Shown piece after piece: positions 24,356 to 34,901 of a DNA stretch of 64,000 bases (positions are counted from its first letter, which is position 1; the number at the start of each line of letters is the position of its first letter). The stretch is from Sphingomonas sp. EC-HK361 (GTDB lineage: Bacteria > Pseudomonadota > Alphaproteobacteria > Sphingomonadales > Sphingomonadaceae). Under the pieces are notes generated by a model, which was given only the letters and a program-made list of their open reading frames with translations, made no database searches and was not told where the DNA came from. The stretch is taken from assembly GCF_902498785.1 (NCBI RefSeq), contig NZ_LR701494.1:743022-807021 (forward strand), in the 5' to 3' direction. A program made the position numbers and the translations under genes.

Positions 24356-27295
24356 TCAGCGCGCCGACGGCATGGGCACCTTGTCGATCAGGCGCCGGAG
24401 CGCGCGCGCGACGTCCCCGCTGCGATAGGGTTTCAGGACGACCGCCACATCGTCGAGCGCATCGATAGCGTCACGGTCGGCATAGCCGGTCACGAACAGC
24501 ACCGGCAGCGCGCGGCGTTCACGCGCGCGTCGCGCGAATTCGGCGCCGTTCATTCCCGGCATCGCGAAATCGACGATCGCTGCGGATATGTCGCGGTGCT
24601 CGTCGATCAAACCGAGCGCGGCAGCCCCGCTCGACGCCTCGACGACCGCGAACCCTGCCTGGCGCAGATCGTCGGCGGCAACGGCGCGCACGGCGTCGTC
24701 ATCGTCGAGCAACAGGACTCGCCCTGCCCCATGGCGTGCGCCGGGCTCCTCGGCATCATCACGGATCGTTGCCATGTGCGCGGCATCGGTGCGCGGCAGG
24801 AAAACCGTGACGGTCGTTCCCGCCCCGAAGACCGTGTCGATCCGGACGCCGCCGCCCGACTGCTTGGCGAATCCGAAGACCTGGGCCAGACCAAGGCCCG
24901 ATCCCTTGCCGACCTCCTTGGTGGTGAAGAATGGTTCGAACACGCGCGCACGGACATCCGGCGTCATGCCCGTACCGGTATCGCGGACGGCAACCGCGAC
25001 ATAGTCGCCCGCCGGGGGTTCCTCCGCACTCCGCGGGGCGTCCAGCGTCACGTTGGTCGTGGCAACAGTCAGCGCACCGCCGACCGGCATCGCATCGCGC
25101 GCATTGATCGCAAGATTGAGGATGATGAGCTCGACCTGCGTCGGATCGACGAGCGCCGGCCATAATCCGGGGGCGAGATCGGTCGCGATGGTGATCGATC
25201 CGCCAAGCGAACTTTGCAGCAGCGACTGCATCCGCTGCACGACATCGTTCAGGTCCACTGCCTCGCTGGCAAGCGGCGTGCGCCGCGCAAAGGCGAGGAG
25301 CTGCGCGGTCAGCGAGGCGCCGCGCTCCGCCGCGGTGCGGACGTGGCCAAGCCGCTGCCGGATCTTCGCGTCGATCGCGGTCCCATCCGGCTGGCGCTCC
25401 ACCATCGCGACATTGCCAAGGACGACGGTCAGCAGATTGTTGAAATCATGCGCGACCCCGGCGGTCAGCTGGCCGATCGCCTCCAGCCGCTGCATCTGCT
25501 GGAGCGTGGCCTCGACCCGCTCGCGCTCGGCGATCTGCGTGACGAGCGCGTCATTGGCCGCGGCCAGCTCTGCCGTGCGCGCGTCGATCCTGGCCTCGAG
25601 CGCCTCGGCCGCCTGATGCGCCTCGGTCACATCGACCGCGCAGCCCACATAGCCGATGAATTCGCCCGCGGCGAACCGCGGCTGCCCTTCCGCATGGACC
25701 CAGCGGGTGTTGCCATCCGTATCGACGAGCCGGATGTCGCCACCAAAGGCTTCGTAGTTGGCGATCCGCGCCCTGCGATTCTTGAGCGCGATCGCCCGGT
25801 CGGCGGGATGGATGACGGCCAGCCAGCCTTCCGGCCCGACCAGGCTCGCCGGATCGAAGCCCAGCAGCGTGCGGAACCAGCTGTTCAGAAAGATCGTCGC
25901 GCCGTCGCGATCGGTCATCCAGATGAGCGCCGGCGCGGTATCGGCAAGCGTGCGGAACCGCGCCTCGCTCTCGCGCAGTTCGTCGTCGAGCACGCGGTGC
26001 TGGGTGATGTCGATGACGGTACCCAGCGCCCGGACGCAGCGCCCTTCGTCGAACAGGCCGATGCCGCGCGCCGCGATCCAGCGCACGATGCCGTCCTCGG
26101 CACCGATCGTCCGATAGGCCACATCATAGGGCGCGCGGGTTTCGGGATCGAGCGCGCGGTCGAAGGCGGCACGCGTGCTGTCGATATCGTCGGGATGCAG
26201 ACCCGCATAGAAATCGACGAGGCTGACGGGGACGCGCGGGGAGATGCCGAACATCGCCTTGCACCGATCCGACCAGGTCAGCACGTCGTTCACCAGATCG
26301 AGATCCCACGTCCCGATCCCCGCCGCGTCGGTCGCCAGGCGCAGCGATTCCTCGCTGACGCGCAGCCGTTCCTCCGCCGCCATCCTGTCGGTCACGTCGC
26401 TGCCCTCGACGAACACGCCGGTCACCGTGCCGGCCGCGTCGGTCAGCGGCTGAAAGACGAAATCGACATAGCGCCGCTCCAGCGCCCCGCTCTCGCCCCT
26501 TGCCAGATCCACCGGCGCCGCGAGCGCGCGGTGCGACCGGCCGGTTTCGCGCACCAGTGTCAGGAGATCGGCGAAACCCTGCGCGACCACCTCGGGCAGC
26601 ACCTCGGCGAGCGGCTTGCCAACCACTGCCTCGCGCGGCTTGCCGATCAGTTCGAGATAGGCACTGTTGGCGACTTCATAGACCAGCGCCGGGCCGCGCA
26701 GCAGCGTCATGAAGCTCGGCGCCTCGTCGAACATCTGCGACAGCCGTGCGCGGTCTTCGGCAATGGCGCGCGAGGCCAATACGCGGTCGGTCGTCTCCGA
26801 CACGATGCACAGCACGCCGCCCACGCTGCCGTCGTCCAGCCGGATCGCCGAATAGGAAATGTCGAAATACACCTCCTCGCCCAGCCCGTCATGGCGCTCG
26901 ATGTAAAAGGGGCGGTCCTTCGCTGCGTAGGTCTCGCCCGTCGTCACGACGTGGCGCAGCAGCGGCTCAAGGTCGTCCCACAGCTCCGCCCAGGCCTCCC
27001 GCGCGGGCCGGCCAAGCGCGGCCGGATGCTTGTCGCCGATCGTCGGGGCGTATGCGTCATTATAGAGCGCGACCATGTCATCGCCCCAGAACACGACGAT
27101 TTCCGAACTCGCGGGAAGGATGAGGCTCATCGTGCTGCGCAGCTCGGCCGGCCAGGAGTCCGGCAATCCAATGGGCGAGGACGACCAATCCTTTTCCCGG
27201 ATCAGTCTGCCCATCTCCCCGCCGCCTTCGAAAAGACGGTGTGACGGCAAAGGCTGCGGCGTCGTCATCAGGGTCGCTCTAGCTCCTTCGGCCAT
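24356..27295 (-). CDS. Hybrid sensor histidine kinase with multiple PAS domains and receiver
   Basis: This 979-residue soluble hybrid kinase has no transmembrane segment or signal peptide. A GAF/PAS-like N-terminal region, about 45-175, is followed by PAS domains at about 180-310, 315-440 and 445-560. A coiled coil covers 560-605. The HisKA domain has the phospho-acceptor H616 in GVAHDFNNLL, the HATPase domain is about 700-835 (NARDA, DTGTGM, GSGLGL), and the C-terminal receiver, 858-975, has phospho-acceptor D909 in IVDFAMPG. The HDFNN motif is typical of this PAS-rich soluble subgroup. The signal is unknown and no separate response regulator gene is adjacent. The start is uncertain: ATG 27295 lacks a ribosome-binding site, while ATG 27268 has AGGAG 14 bases upstream. 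It is convergent with the LacI gene and divergent from nadE. Confidence 0.85.
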   Translation of the reverse strand: MAEGARATLMTTPQPLPSHRLFEGGGEMGRLIREKDWSSSPIGLPDSWPAELRSTMSLILPASSEIVVFWGDDMVALYNDAYAPTIGDKHPAALGRPAREAWAELWDDLEPLLRHVVTTGETYAAKDRPFYIERHDGLGEEVYFDISYSAIRLDDGSVGGVLCIVSETTDRVLASRAIAEDRARLSQMFDEAPSFMTLLRGPALVYEVANSAYLELIGKPREAVVGKPLAEVLPEVVAQGFADLLTLVRETGRSHRALAAPVDLARGESGALERRYVDFVFQPLTDAAGTVTGVFVEGSDVTDRMAAEERLRVSEESLRLATDAAGIGTWDLDLVNDVLTWSDRCKAMFGISPRVPVSLVDFYAGLHPDDIDSTRAAFDRALDPETRAPYDVAYRTIGAEDGIVRWIAARGIGLFDEGRCVRALGTVIDITQHRVLDDELRESEARFRTLADTAPALIWMTDRDGATIFLNSWFRTLLGFDPASLVGPEGWLAVIHPADRAIALKNRRARIANYEAFGGDIRLVDTDGNTRWVHAEGQPRFAAGEFIGYVGCAVDVTEAHQAAEALEARIDARTAELAAANDALVTQIAERERVEATLQQMQRLEAIGQLTAGVAHDFNNLLTVVLGNVAMVERQPDGTAIDAKIRQRLGHVRTAAERGASLTAQLLAFARRTPLASEAVDLNDVVQRMQSLLQSSLGGSITIATDLAPGLWPALVDPTQVELIILNLAINARDAMPVGGALTVATTNVTLDAPRSAEEPPAGDYVAVAVRDTGTGMTPDVRARVFEPFFTTKEVGKGSGLGLAQVFGFAKQSGGGVRIDTVFGAGTTVTVFLPRTDAAHMATIRDDAEEPGARHGAGRVLLLDDDDAVRAVAADDLRQAGFAVVEASSGAAALGLIDEHRDISAAIVDFAMPGMNGAEFARRARERRALPVLFVTGYADRDAIDALDDVAVVLKPYRSGDVARALRRLIDKVPMPSAR

Positions 27296-27346
27296 CAGCG
27301 GAAAGCACTAACACCGGCCCTGAAACCCGGCTAAGCGAAGGCCGTC

Positions 27347-29398
<2,052 letters not shown>

Positions 29399-29975
29399 CG
29401 TCTGGCAAAAGTACCGCTTCGCGATCCTCCCCCGCCAGGGGGAGGTGGCAGCGAGGCTGACGGAGGGGGAGGACGCACAAACGATCGTAATCGCATGCCG
29501 CCCCCCCCTCCGAGCCGCTGCACAACCGACCTCGCGTTGGCGGGAGAGGCATCGCCGCCATCGCGCTGAACGGCGATCCGCCCCGGGCCAAGGCGACCAA
29601 AGCAAAGTGGCGATTCCCGACGGACCGTGACTGAGGTCTCGCTCTTCGTCGCGCAGCGGTCTGCCAGATGCGCCGTCACGGGCTGACCTGCCATTTGATC
29701 GACGCGGGACATTGGCCACCGGAACGAGCCCCGCATGACGGTGAAAATGAGGAAATCTAGCCTGGGGTCAATCGCGACGTAACCCTGCGAACGTCGTCCA
29801 TGACCCTGCCGATCTATCCAACATCGCCAAAAAATCGAGGACGGTCCATACCCCGCTGACTTGCCCAGCCGCGCGCCGATCGACCCGTGGCAGAGCGCGG
29901 ACCACCAATATCAGCCCGGTACGCCGTTACTGCGCAGATCAGCCCGCCGGCGGAGAGCCGGCCATCGCTATTATC
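29399..29975. other. Gene-free region with repeat material
   Basis: No convincing coding sequence is present in these 577 bases. The first 80 bases hold a GC-rich repeat (29424-29475). Fragmentary open frames on both strands have no start signals or recognisable family features. The base composition dips slightly (TGAAAATGAGGAAATCTAGC near 29740), which may be decayed intergenic sequence. Confidence 0.6.
29424..29475. repeat. Intergenic CCTCCCC...GGGGAGG repeat
   Basis: TCCTCCCCCGCCAGGGGGAG is a hairpin followed by GTGGCAGCGAGGCTGACGGA and a second GGGGGAGGA. The same hairpin, GTGGCAGCG and GGCGGAGGGG layout occurs at 54312-54359, so this is a dispersed repeat family. Confidence 0.75.
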
Positions 29976-30359
29976 TCAACGCAAAGCGATCGTTTCCGCA
30001 GACAGTCGCGCCAGGCCGGCGCGCGCGATAGCGTGGGAGGAGTAGCTCGCACCGTCCGCCAGAACGAGATCGACCGGCTCCAGCGCCAGCACCTCACGGT
30101 AGAGGTTGCGCGCTGCATCGGCGCGCCCTGTCCGGCCGTAAACCGTCGCCAGGTTCAGCGCGAGTTCGGGCTGGTGCGGAAATATCCGGCGTTCAGCGGT
30201 GATCGTCCGCTCCGCCGCGGCGAGATTACCCGCCGCGATCGCCTGATATCCCATCCGATCGGTATTGCCCGCCAGCGCGGGACCCGCCGTCACGCCGAGC
30301 GCGGCCGAAACCGCCATCGCGGCGCGTCCAAACTTCTGTCCCATCCTTGCAGATGCCAT
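29976..30359 (-). CDS. Exported TPR-repeat protein
   Basis: This 127-residue protein has an N-terminal signal peptide (basic start, then AAMAVSAALGVTAGPALAG, cleavage near residue 30). It is followed by about two tetratricopeptide-like helices pairs: GYQAIAAGNLAAAERTITAE and LALNLATVYGRTGRADAARNLYREVLAL. It is therefore a periplasmic or secreted protein-protein interaction module. ATG 30359 has GGAG seven bases upstream. A start 21 bases earlier lacks it. It lies downstream of the tonB-exbBDD operon but beyond that operon's terminator, so it probably has its own promoter. The function is unknown. Confidence 0.75.
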   Translation of the reverse strand: MASARMGQKFGRAAMAVSAALGVTAGPALAGNTDRMGYQAIAAGNLAAAERTITAERRIFPHQPELALNLATVYGRTGRADAARNLYREVLALEPVDLVLADGASYSSHAIARAGLARLSAETIALR

Positions 30360-30467
30360 TGCCCATCTCCTGCAACGCATGACTGTTGCGTTTCACTTTT
30401 GTGACACTGTTGTGTCACTTTCGTGAAATCAGTGCAAGCGAGATTGAATCGGGGCGACGGCGGCAAC

Positions 30468-30494
30468 AAAAAAGGGCGGCCCGAAGGCCGCCCT
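30468..30494 (-). terminator. Rho-independent terminator of the tonB-exbBDD operon
   Basis: Read on the minus strand, AGGGCGGCC-TTCG-GGCCGCCCT is a perfect 9-bp stem with a stable UUCG tetraloop followed by TTTTT. It lies 27 bases after the last exbD stop codon. Confidence 0.9.
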
Positions 30495-30520
30495 GCTTGC
30501 TCCATCCGTGACGGATGAAA

Positions 30521-30949
30521 TCAGAAGTCGTTGCGATACTGCTCGTTGCCGACGAAGCCAAGCTTCGTGACCGCCGACCGCTTGATGACCGCAAGGGTCC
30601 GGTCGACAACCTCGTAGCGCGCCTGACGATCAGGCGCGAACTGCAGTTCGGGCTCCGGGCTGATCGCCGCCGAGGTATCGAGATACTGGCGCAGCGTCAC
30701 GTCGTTCACCGGCGAACCGTTCCAGGCGACGATGCCCGACGGATCGATCGTGATCTTGTTCTTCTGCGGGTCCACCGGCGGCTTCTGCTGCCGGGGATCG
30801 TTCACCGGCAGGTCGACCTTGACCGCATGGGTCGGCCGGGGGAGCGTGATGATAAACATGATGAGGAGAACGAGCATGACGTCGATCAACGGCGTCGTGT
30901 TCATTTCCATCATCGGCTCGCCGTCGTCGCGGCCGCCACTCATTGCCAT
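30521..30949 (-). CDS. exbD: ExbD/TolR family biopolymer transport protein (second)
   Basis: This 142-residue inner-membrane protein has one transmembrane helix, about residues 20-38 (PLIDVMLVLLIMFIITLP). The essential proton-pathway aspartate is D24 in NTTPLIDVMLVLLI. The periplasmic domain follows and ends LGFVGNEQYRNDF. It forms the TonB motor with ExbB. GGAG nine bases before ATG 30949 supports the start. It is the last gene of tonB-exbB-exbD-exbD and is followed by a strong terminator. The proline/lysine-rich linker DPRQQKPPVDPQKNK distinguishes it from the first ExbD. Confidence 0.9.
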   Translation of the reverse strand: MAMSGGRDDGEPMMEMNTTPLIDVMLVLLIMFIITLPRPTHAVKVDLPVNDPRQQKPPVDPQKNKITIDPSGIVAWNGSPVNDVTLRQYLDTSAAISPEPELQFAPDRQARYEVVDRTLAVIKRSAVTKLGFVGNEQYRNDF

Positions 30950-30974
30950 GTCAAACTACTCCTGAGTTCGGCGG

Positions 30975-31454
30975 TTACAGACGCGCGATCGTATCGCCGG
31001 GGGGCGGGCGCGAAATGAACCCGACCTTGGCGAAACCGGCCATCTGCATCGTGTAGATCGCGCCGCCGATGCAGCGGTAGGGTGTTTCCACGTCTCCGCG
31101 GATATGCACTTCCGGCAGCTCCAGCCCAGGCGCGGTCGGGCCACCCTGACGGGCGATCTCATATTTCAGCTTCGCAACCGCACGATCGAGCAGCTCGGCA
31201 TGGGTCACCGGGGTCACCCCCCAATAGACCTGGCACTGCCCATCGGTGCCGGTGATCGCCAGAAGGACGTTCTCCGGCTTCGTCGTCGTCGGGTCGAACC
31301 GCACGTTCGGCAGGTTGACCTTCTTCGCCTGGATCGCGACCGGGACCGCAATCAGGAAGATGATGAGGAGCACCAGCATGACGTCCACGAGGGGCGTCGT
31401 GTTGATGTCCGACATCGGTGTATCGGTGGAGTCCCCACCAACGCTCATCGCCAT
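30975..31454 (-). CDS. exbD: ExbD/TolR family biopolymer transport protein (first)
   Basis: This 159-residue single-pass inner-membrane protein has DINTTPLVDVMLVLLIIFLI carrying the conserved aspartate at about residue 24. The longer periplasmic domain contains two cysteines (GQCQVYWG and YRCIGGAIY) that could form a disulfide. The second ExbD lacks them. It works with ExbB and TonB to energise outer-membrane receptors. It sits between exbB and the second exbD, all on one strand with short gaps. Two ExbD paralogues per TonB complex are common in sphingomonads and xanthomonads. In Xanthomonas the extra ExbD has a specialised role. Confidence 0.9.
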   Translation of the reverse strand: MAMSVGGDSTDTPMSDINTTPLVDVMLVLLIIFLIAVPVAIQAKKVNLPNVRFDPTTTKPENVLLAITGTDGQCQVYWGVTPVTHAELLDRAVAKLKYEIARQGGPTAPGLELPEVHIRGDVETPYRCIGGAIYTMQMAGFAKVGFISRPPPGDTIARL

Positions 31455-31555
31455 GTGAGAGCTATCCTATCCGTTACTTCATGCCGTCCCGGCGCGAACA
31501 CCGGGATCGGGGGGACGGCCGGGCGCCCGATGCGGGCGACCCGGCCGACCGTCAC

Positions 31556-32356
31556 TTATGCGCGCGGCGGAACGCCACCGGTCTGGCCGGCAGTCGTCGT
31601 GGCGGCGGGCTTGACCGCAGCGGGCTTCACGCCACCGACCGATGCCGGACGAACCGAACCGTTCGACGCGAGGTAGCCGAGCACGTCGTTCGAGAAGGCC
31701 GAGAGGTTCTCCGCGATCGACTTGTTGCGGCGCTGCAGCCAGTTGTAGGCAAGCACCGCAGGCACGGCGACCGCCAGACCGAGCGCGGTCATGATGAGCG
31801 CCTCACCGACCGGGCCGGCGACCTTGTCGATCGACGGATCGCCCGACGCGCCGATCTTGATCAGCGCGCGGTAGATGCCGATAACCGTCCCGAACAGACC
31901 GATGAACGGTGCGGTCGCACCCACGGTCGCCAGGAAGGCGAGACCGCCACCCAGCTTCGAGTTGATCGCCGCTTCCGAACGCGCCAGCGAGCCGTGCAGC
32001 CAGTCATGCGCCTCGACCGGGTCGGTCAGCGACTTGTGCTGATCCTGCGCCGCCAGGCCGTCATCGACGATCTGCTTGTAAGCCGAGTTCTTCTCGAGCT
32101 TGGCCGAACCGTCGCGCAGGTTGTTGGCGGTCCAGAAGCCGGCACGCACCCGCTTGGACTGGTTGATGATCTTCTGCTGCTCGAACAGCTTGGTGAACAT
32201 GATGTAGAACGACACGATCGACATCAGCACCAGGATGCCGAACACGGACTGGGCGATGATACCGCCCTGCTCGAGTGCGGCGATCAAGCCGTACGGGTTT
32301 TCCCCCTGGGGGGCGGCCGCGCCGGTCGAGGCGGCGGCAAGAACAGTGGTGAACAT
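31556..32356 (-). CDS. exbB: ExbB/MotA/TolQ family proton channel protein
   Basis: This 266-residue inner-membrane protein has three predicted transmembrane helices, about 32-54, 145-167 and 188-210. The conserved segment GGLAFLATVGATAPFIGLFGTVIGIYRAL and ALGLAVAVPAVLAYNWLQRR identify ExbB. The N-terminal part (MFTTVLAAASTGAAAPQ) may be a short signal or periplasmic leader. The alanine/proline/threonine-rich C-terminal tail (VKPAAVKPAATTTAGQTGG) extends into the cytoplasm and is unusual. It is the second gene of the operon after tonB. With the two ExbD proteins it converts proton flow into TonB movement. Confidence 0.92.
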   Translation of the reverse strand: MFTTVLAAASTGAAAPQGENPYGLIAALEQGGIIAQSVFGILVLMSIVSFYIMFTKLFEQQKIINQSKRVRAGFWTANNLRDGSAKLEKNSAYKQIVDDGLAAQDQHKSLTDPVEAHDWLHGSLARSEAAINSKLGGGLAFLATVGATAPFIGLFGTVIGIYRALIKIGASGDPSIDKVAGPVGEALIMTALGLAVAVPAVLAYNWLQRRNKSIAENLSAFSNDVLGYLASNGSVRPASVGGVKPAAVKPAATTTAGQTGGVPPRA

Positions 32357-32403
32357 TCAGTTATTCCCTCTAACTAGCTGATTTCTTGCGGACTTTCGCC
32401 CCA

Positions 32404-32997
32404 TTAACGGTCTTCAGGCAATTTCCATACCACTCGTCGGGACGACGTCGTGGCAATCGGATTGCCGGCAGCATCGGTCGCAGCCGTATATCTGCCACGG
32501 CGTGTCAACGCGCGGCAGGCTGCCTGATCCAGCGCCGATGAGCCGCTCGACTGGGTGACGCGACAATTCTCGACCCTGCCTGCAGTACTGATCGTCCAGG
32601 CAATCACCGATGTCCCCTGCTCCTCCGCACGGATCGAGCTGGGCGGATAATCATCGTTGGTGATCCAATCGGCCGGATTACCCTTGGCACCAGCCGCCTT
32701 GCTGACGACCGGCGGCGCGGGCGGCGCAGGCGGTGCCGGGGGCGCGACGATCGGCGTCGGCACATAGGCCGGCGGCGGAGTCGGCACCGTGGCAATCGTC
32801 ACGGGCGGCGGATTCGGATTCTGCACGATCGGCGGCGGCTCCTCGACGTCGAACGTATTCAGCTTCTCCGACACCTTCTTGGCGTACTGGTACGCAAGGC
32901 CGGTGACGAAGGCATAGCCGAGGGCAAGATGGATCAGCGCGACGATAACGATCGCCCCGATCTTGCCTCCGCTCATCTTCTGGTCAGCATAGGCCAT
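32404..32997 (-). CDS. tonB: TonB energy-transducing protein
   Basis: This 197-residue protein has a single N-terminal transmembrane anchor, about residues 12-35 (IGAIVIVALIHLALGYAFVTG), whose HLALG histidine matches the critical TonB histidine. A proline-rich periplasmic spacer follows, about 53-95 (EEPPPIV, PPPAYVPTP, PPAPPAPPAPP). The C-terminal TonB domain, about 110-197, contains YPPSSIRAEEQGTSVIAW and CRVTQSSGSSALDQAACRAL. It contacts TonB boxes of outer-membrane receptors such as the one at 20335-23139. It is the first gene of tonB-exbB-exbD-exbD. The spacer is short, which suggests a shorter reach than E. coli TonB. Confidence 0.92.
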   Translation of the reverse strand: MAYADQKMSGGKIGAIVIVALIHLALGYAFVTGLAYQYAKKVSEKLNTFDVEEPPPIVQNPNPPPVTIATVPTPPPAYVPTPIVAPPAPPAPPAPPVVSKAAGAKGNPADWITNDDYPPSSIRAEEQGTSVIAWTISTAGRVENCRVTQSSGSSALDQAACRALTRRGRYTAATDAAGNPIATTSSRRVVWKLPEDR

Positions 32998-33195
32998 TCA
33001 GCAACGAAACTCCCTCTTCCCAATGGCCGGACGACAATCGGGCACGCGATCCGCGAAAACCGGACCCCGCGCCCACCGCCCGTGGGCTAATGTATCCTCG
33101 GACAGAGCGCGAGTCCTAACCGCACGTCAACGAACGCGCAAACGCTTTGTCTCACGCAACAAACGTACAAGCGCTCCGTGGCAGAATTATTTCTG

Positions 33196-33201
33196 TATAA
33201 T
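33196..33201 (+). promoter_or_regulatory. Candidate -10 element
   Basis: TATAAT lies in the AT-rich stretch 33181-33202, 28 bases before ATG 33230, in the divergent gap with tonB. No clear -35 box is visible at the usual spacing, so it is only a candidate. Confidence 0.35.
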
Positions 33202-33229
33202 CCGCGGGGCTTCGCGTAACGGAAATGCC

Positions 33230-34120
33230 ATGCTTCGCCTCCCCCGTTTTTCCCAAGTCGTCGCGATTGCGGCACTTTCCGTCTCCTCCGCAGCAATCTC
33301 TCAGGCCACAGCGCCTGGAAACGGTTCCGGTTCCGCCCCTGCCGCCACGTCACCCTATGGGTATGCCGACACCGCCGATCTCGTGCTCGCCGCCCCGCTC
33401 GTCGTCGATGCGGCGATTCGCTCGGCCACCCGAATCAAGGGGCCGGAGGCGGCGAATGTCGCCGCGGGCTCGGCGCGATTTTATGTCGAGGCCGATGTGA
33501 CGGCGCTGATCCGCGGCGCCAGCGCGATCCCGCCGCGCATCGGCTATCTCGTCGATCTTCCCCTCGATCCGCGCGGACGCGCGCCCAAACTGAAGAAATT
33601 GCGTGTGCTGCTCTTCGCACGCACCGTCGACGGCCGTCCCGATCAGGTCCAGCTTGTGAAGCCGGATGCCCAGCGCGACTGGACGCCGGCTGCGGAGGCG
33701 CAGGTGCGCGGCATCGTCCAGGCAACGCTCGCCAGCGACGCGCCGCCGGTCGTGACCGGCATCGGCAACGCCTTCCACGTCGCCGGATCGCTGCCGGGCG
33801 AAGGCGAGACGCAGATTTTCCTGACCACTGCGGACAACCGCCCGGTCTCGCTCTCGATCCTGCGCCGCCCCGGCGAGCAGCCGCGCTGGGCGGTCGCGCT
33901 GTCGGAGATCGTCGACGATGCCGCCGCCCCGCCCGCGCGCGACACGCTGCTGTGGTATCGCCTCGCGTGCACATTGCCGCCCGCGCTTCCCGATCGCAGC
34001 ACCGCATCCCTGGCGCCGGGCGACGCGAGCGCCGCGCAGGACGACTATCGATTCGTCCTCGACCGGCTCGGTCCGTGCGGGCGCACGACCGGCGCGCCCG
34101 CGGTCAGCCCCGCGCGCTGA
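33230..34120 (+). CDS. Exported hypothetical protein
   Basis: This 296-residue protein has a signal peptide, about residues 1-26 (VVAIAALSVSSAAISQATA). The mature part has no catalytic motif I recognise. It contains GYADTADLVLAAPLVVDAAI, ADVTALIRGASAIPPRIGYL and LRVLLFARTVDGRPDQVQLV, suggesting a compact periplasmic beta-rich domain of a family seen in sphingomonads. ATG 33230 follows a TATAAT box (33196) and starts just before the signal peptide. An open frame from 33023 has no support for its first 69 codons. It is divergent from tonB. Its 3' end overlaps the convergent gene at 34104 by 17 bases. Confidence 0.7.
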   Translation: MLRLPRFSQVVAIAALSVSSAAISQATAPGNGSGSAPAATSPYGYADTADLVLAAPLVVDAAIRSATRIKGPEAANVAAGSARFYVEADVTALIRGASAIPPRIGYLVDLPLDPRGRAPKLKKLRVLLFARTVDGRPDQVQLVKPDAQRDWTPAAEAQVRGIVQATLASDAPPVVTGIGNAFHVAGSLPGEGETQIFLTTADNRPVSLSILRRPGEQPRWAVALSEIVDDAAAPPARDTLLWYRLACTLPPALPDRSTASLAPGDASAAQDDYRFVLDRLGPCGRTTGAPAVSPAR

Positions 34121-34391
34121 TCTCGATCACCTGCCCCGTCGTCGATGTCGCGTCGGCGAGCCATGCGCACGCTGCGGCAACGTCGTCGGGGTGAGCGCCC
34201 GTATCGGCGGCCACGGCGTTGATCCGGCGCGTCGGCGCCTGTTCCACCGCGAGCGGGCCGATGGCGGCGCGCATTGCGGCGAGCGGGACCGGCGGCAGCG
34301 CCGAATCGAGCAGGACCGTCACATCTCCGCCAGCGCTCGCGACACCAGCTTCCAGCGAGGCTAGGTCGCGCGGCGTGATCGTCGCCACCAT
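34104..34391 (-). CDS. Short Rossmann-fold-like protein after folB
   Basis: This 95-residue protein of unknown function has a C-terminal stretch (RINAVAADTGAHPDDVAAACAWLAD and TTGQVIEI) that closely follows the end of short-chain dehydrogenases. The NAD-binding GxxxGxG and the YxxxK catalytic pair are missing, so it looks like a reduced, non-catalytic remnant or binding domain. The ATG overlaps the folB stop by four bases, so the two are coupled. A FolM-like dihydropteridine reductase ancestor would fit the folate context, but this is inference. Confidence 0.6.
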   Translation of the reverse strand: MVATITPRDLASLEAGVASAGGDVTVLLDSALPPVPLAAMRAAIGPLAVEQAPTRRINAVAADTGAHPDDVAAACAWLADATSTTGQVIEISARG

Positions 34392-34762
34392 CAGCGGCGG
34401 TGCCGCACGAGCGTGATGCCGATCGATTCGCCCCCCTCGGCGATGGCAAGCTTCACGATCCGGATCATCACCCGTCGCACGCGCTTGTCCTGCAGGAACA
34501 GCGTGTCGCAGATATGATCCGCAACCCCCTCGATCAGCGTGAAATGCACGCCTTGGGGCAGCGCGGTCGTCGCGGCGTGCTTCAGGTCCATATAGTTTTT
34601 CGACCCCGACAGCGGCGTATCGGGCGCGAAGTGATCGGGACAATCCAGGTCCACCGTCATCGAGATGCGCAGCGGTTGCGGCAAATGCGTCTCTTCGGAG
34701 TAGATGCCGGTCAGGACCGGCACTTCGAGATCGTGGACCTCGAGCTGGAGGCTGTCGTTCAT
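34391..34762 (-). CDS. folB: Dihydroneopterin aldolase
   Basis: This 123-residue enzyme of the tunnelling fold cleaves 7,8-dihydroneopterin in folate synthesis. It shows the family order EVHDLEVPVLTGIYSEE near the N-terminus, KNYMDLKHAA in the middle, FTLIEGVADHICDTLF with the catalytic-region glutamate, and the C-terminal RRVMIRIVKLAIAEGGESIGI. The length is normal. ATG 34762 lacks a strong ribosome-binding site. Longer upstream frames have no family similarity. The downstream coupled gene is the short Rossmann-like protein. No other folate genes are in the window. Confidence 0.85.
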   Translation of the reverse strand: MNDSLQLEVHDLEVPVLTGIYSEETHLPQPLRISMTVDLDCPDHFAPDTPLSGSKNYMDLKHAATTALPQGVHFTLIEGVADHICDTLFLQDKRVRRVMIRIVKLAIAEGGESIGITLVRHRR

Positions 34763-34901
34763 GCGCCGCGCCTGTAGCAGGTTCGCGCGCCTTGGCGAGT
34801 CGCGGGCGGCGGCCCCCGCATTCCGCTTGCGTTCACCAGCGCTCCAGCTAAAGCGCCGCGCCTCCGACGCGGCATGCGTCTTCAACGCCGTCTGGATTGC
34901 C

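Noticed and set aside
29399-29975. Possible gene remnants in the 577-base gap
   Set aside because: Only repeat-derived or very short frames are seen. There are no starts with ribosome-binding sites and no family similarity.
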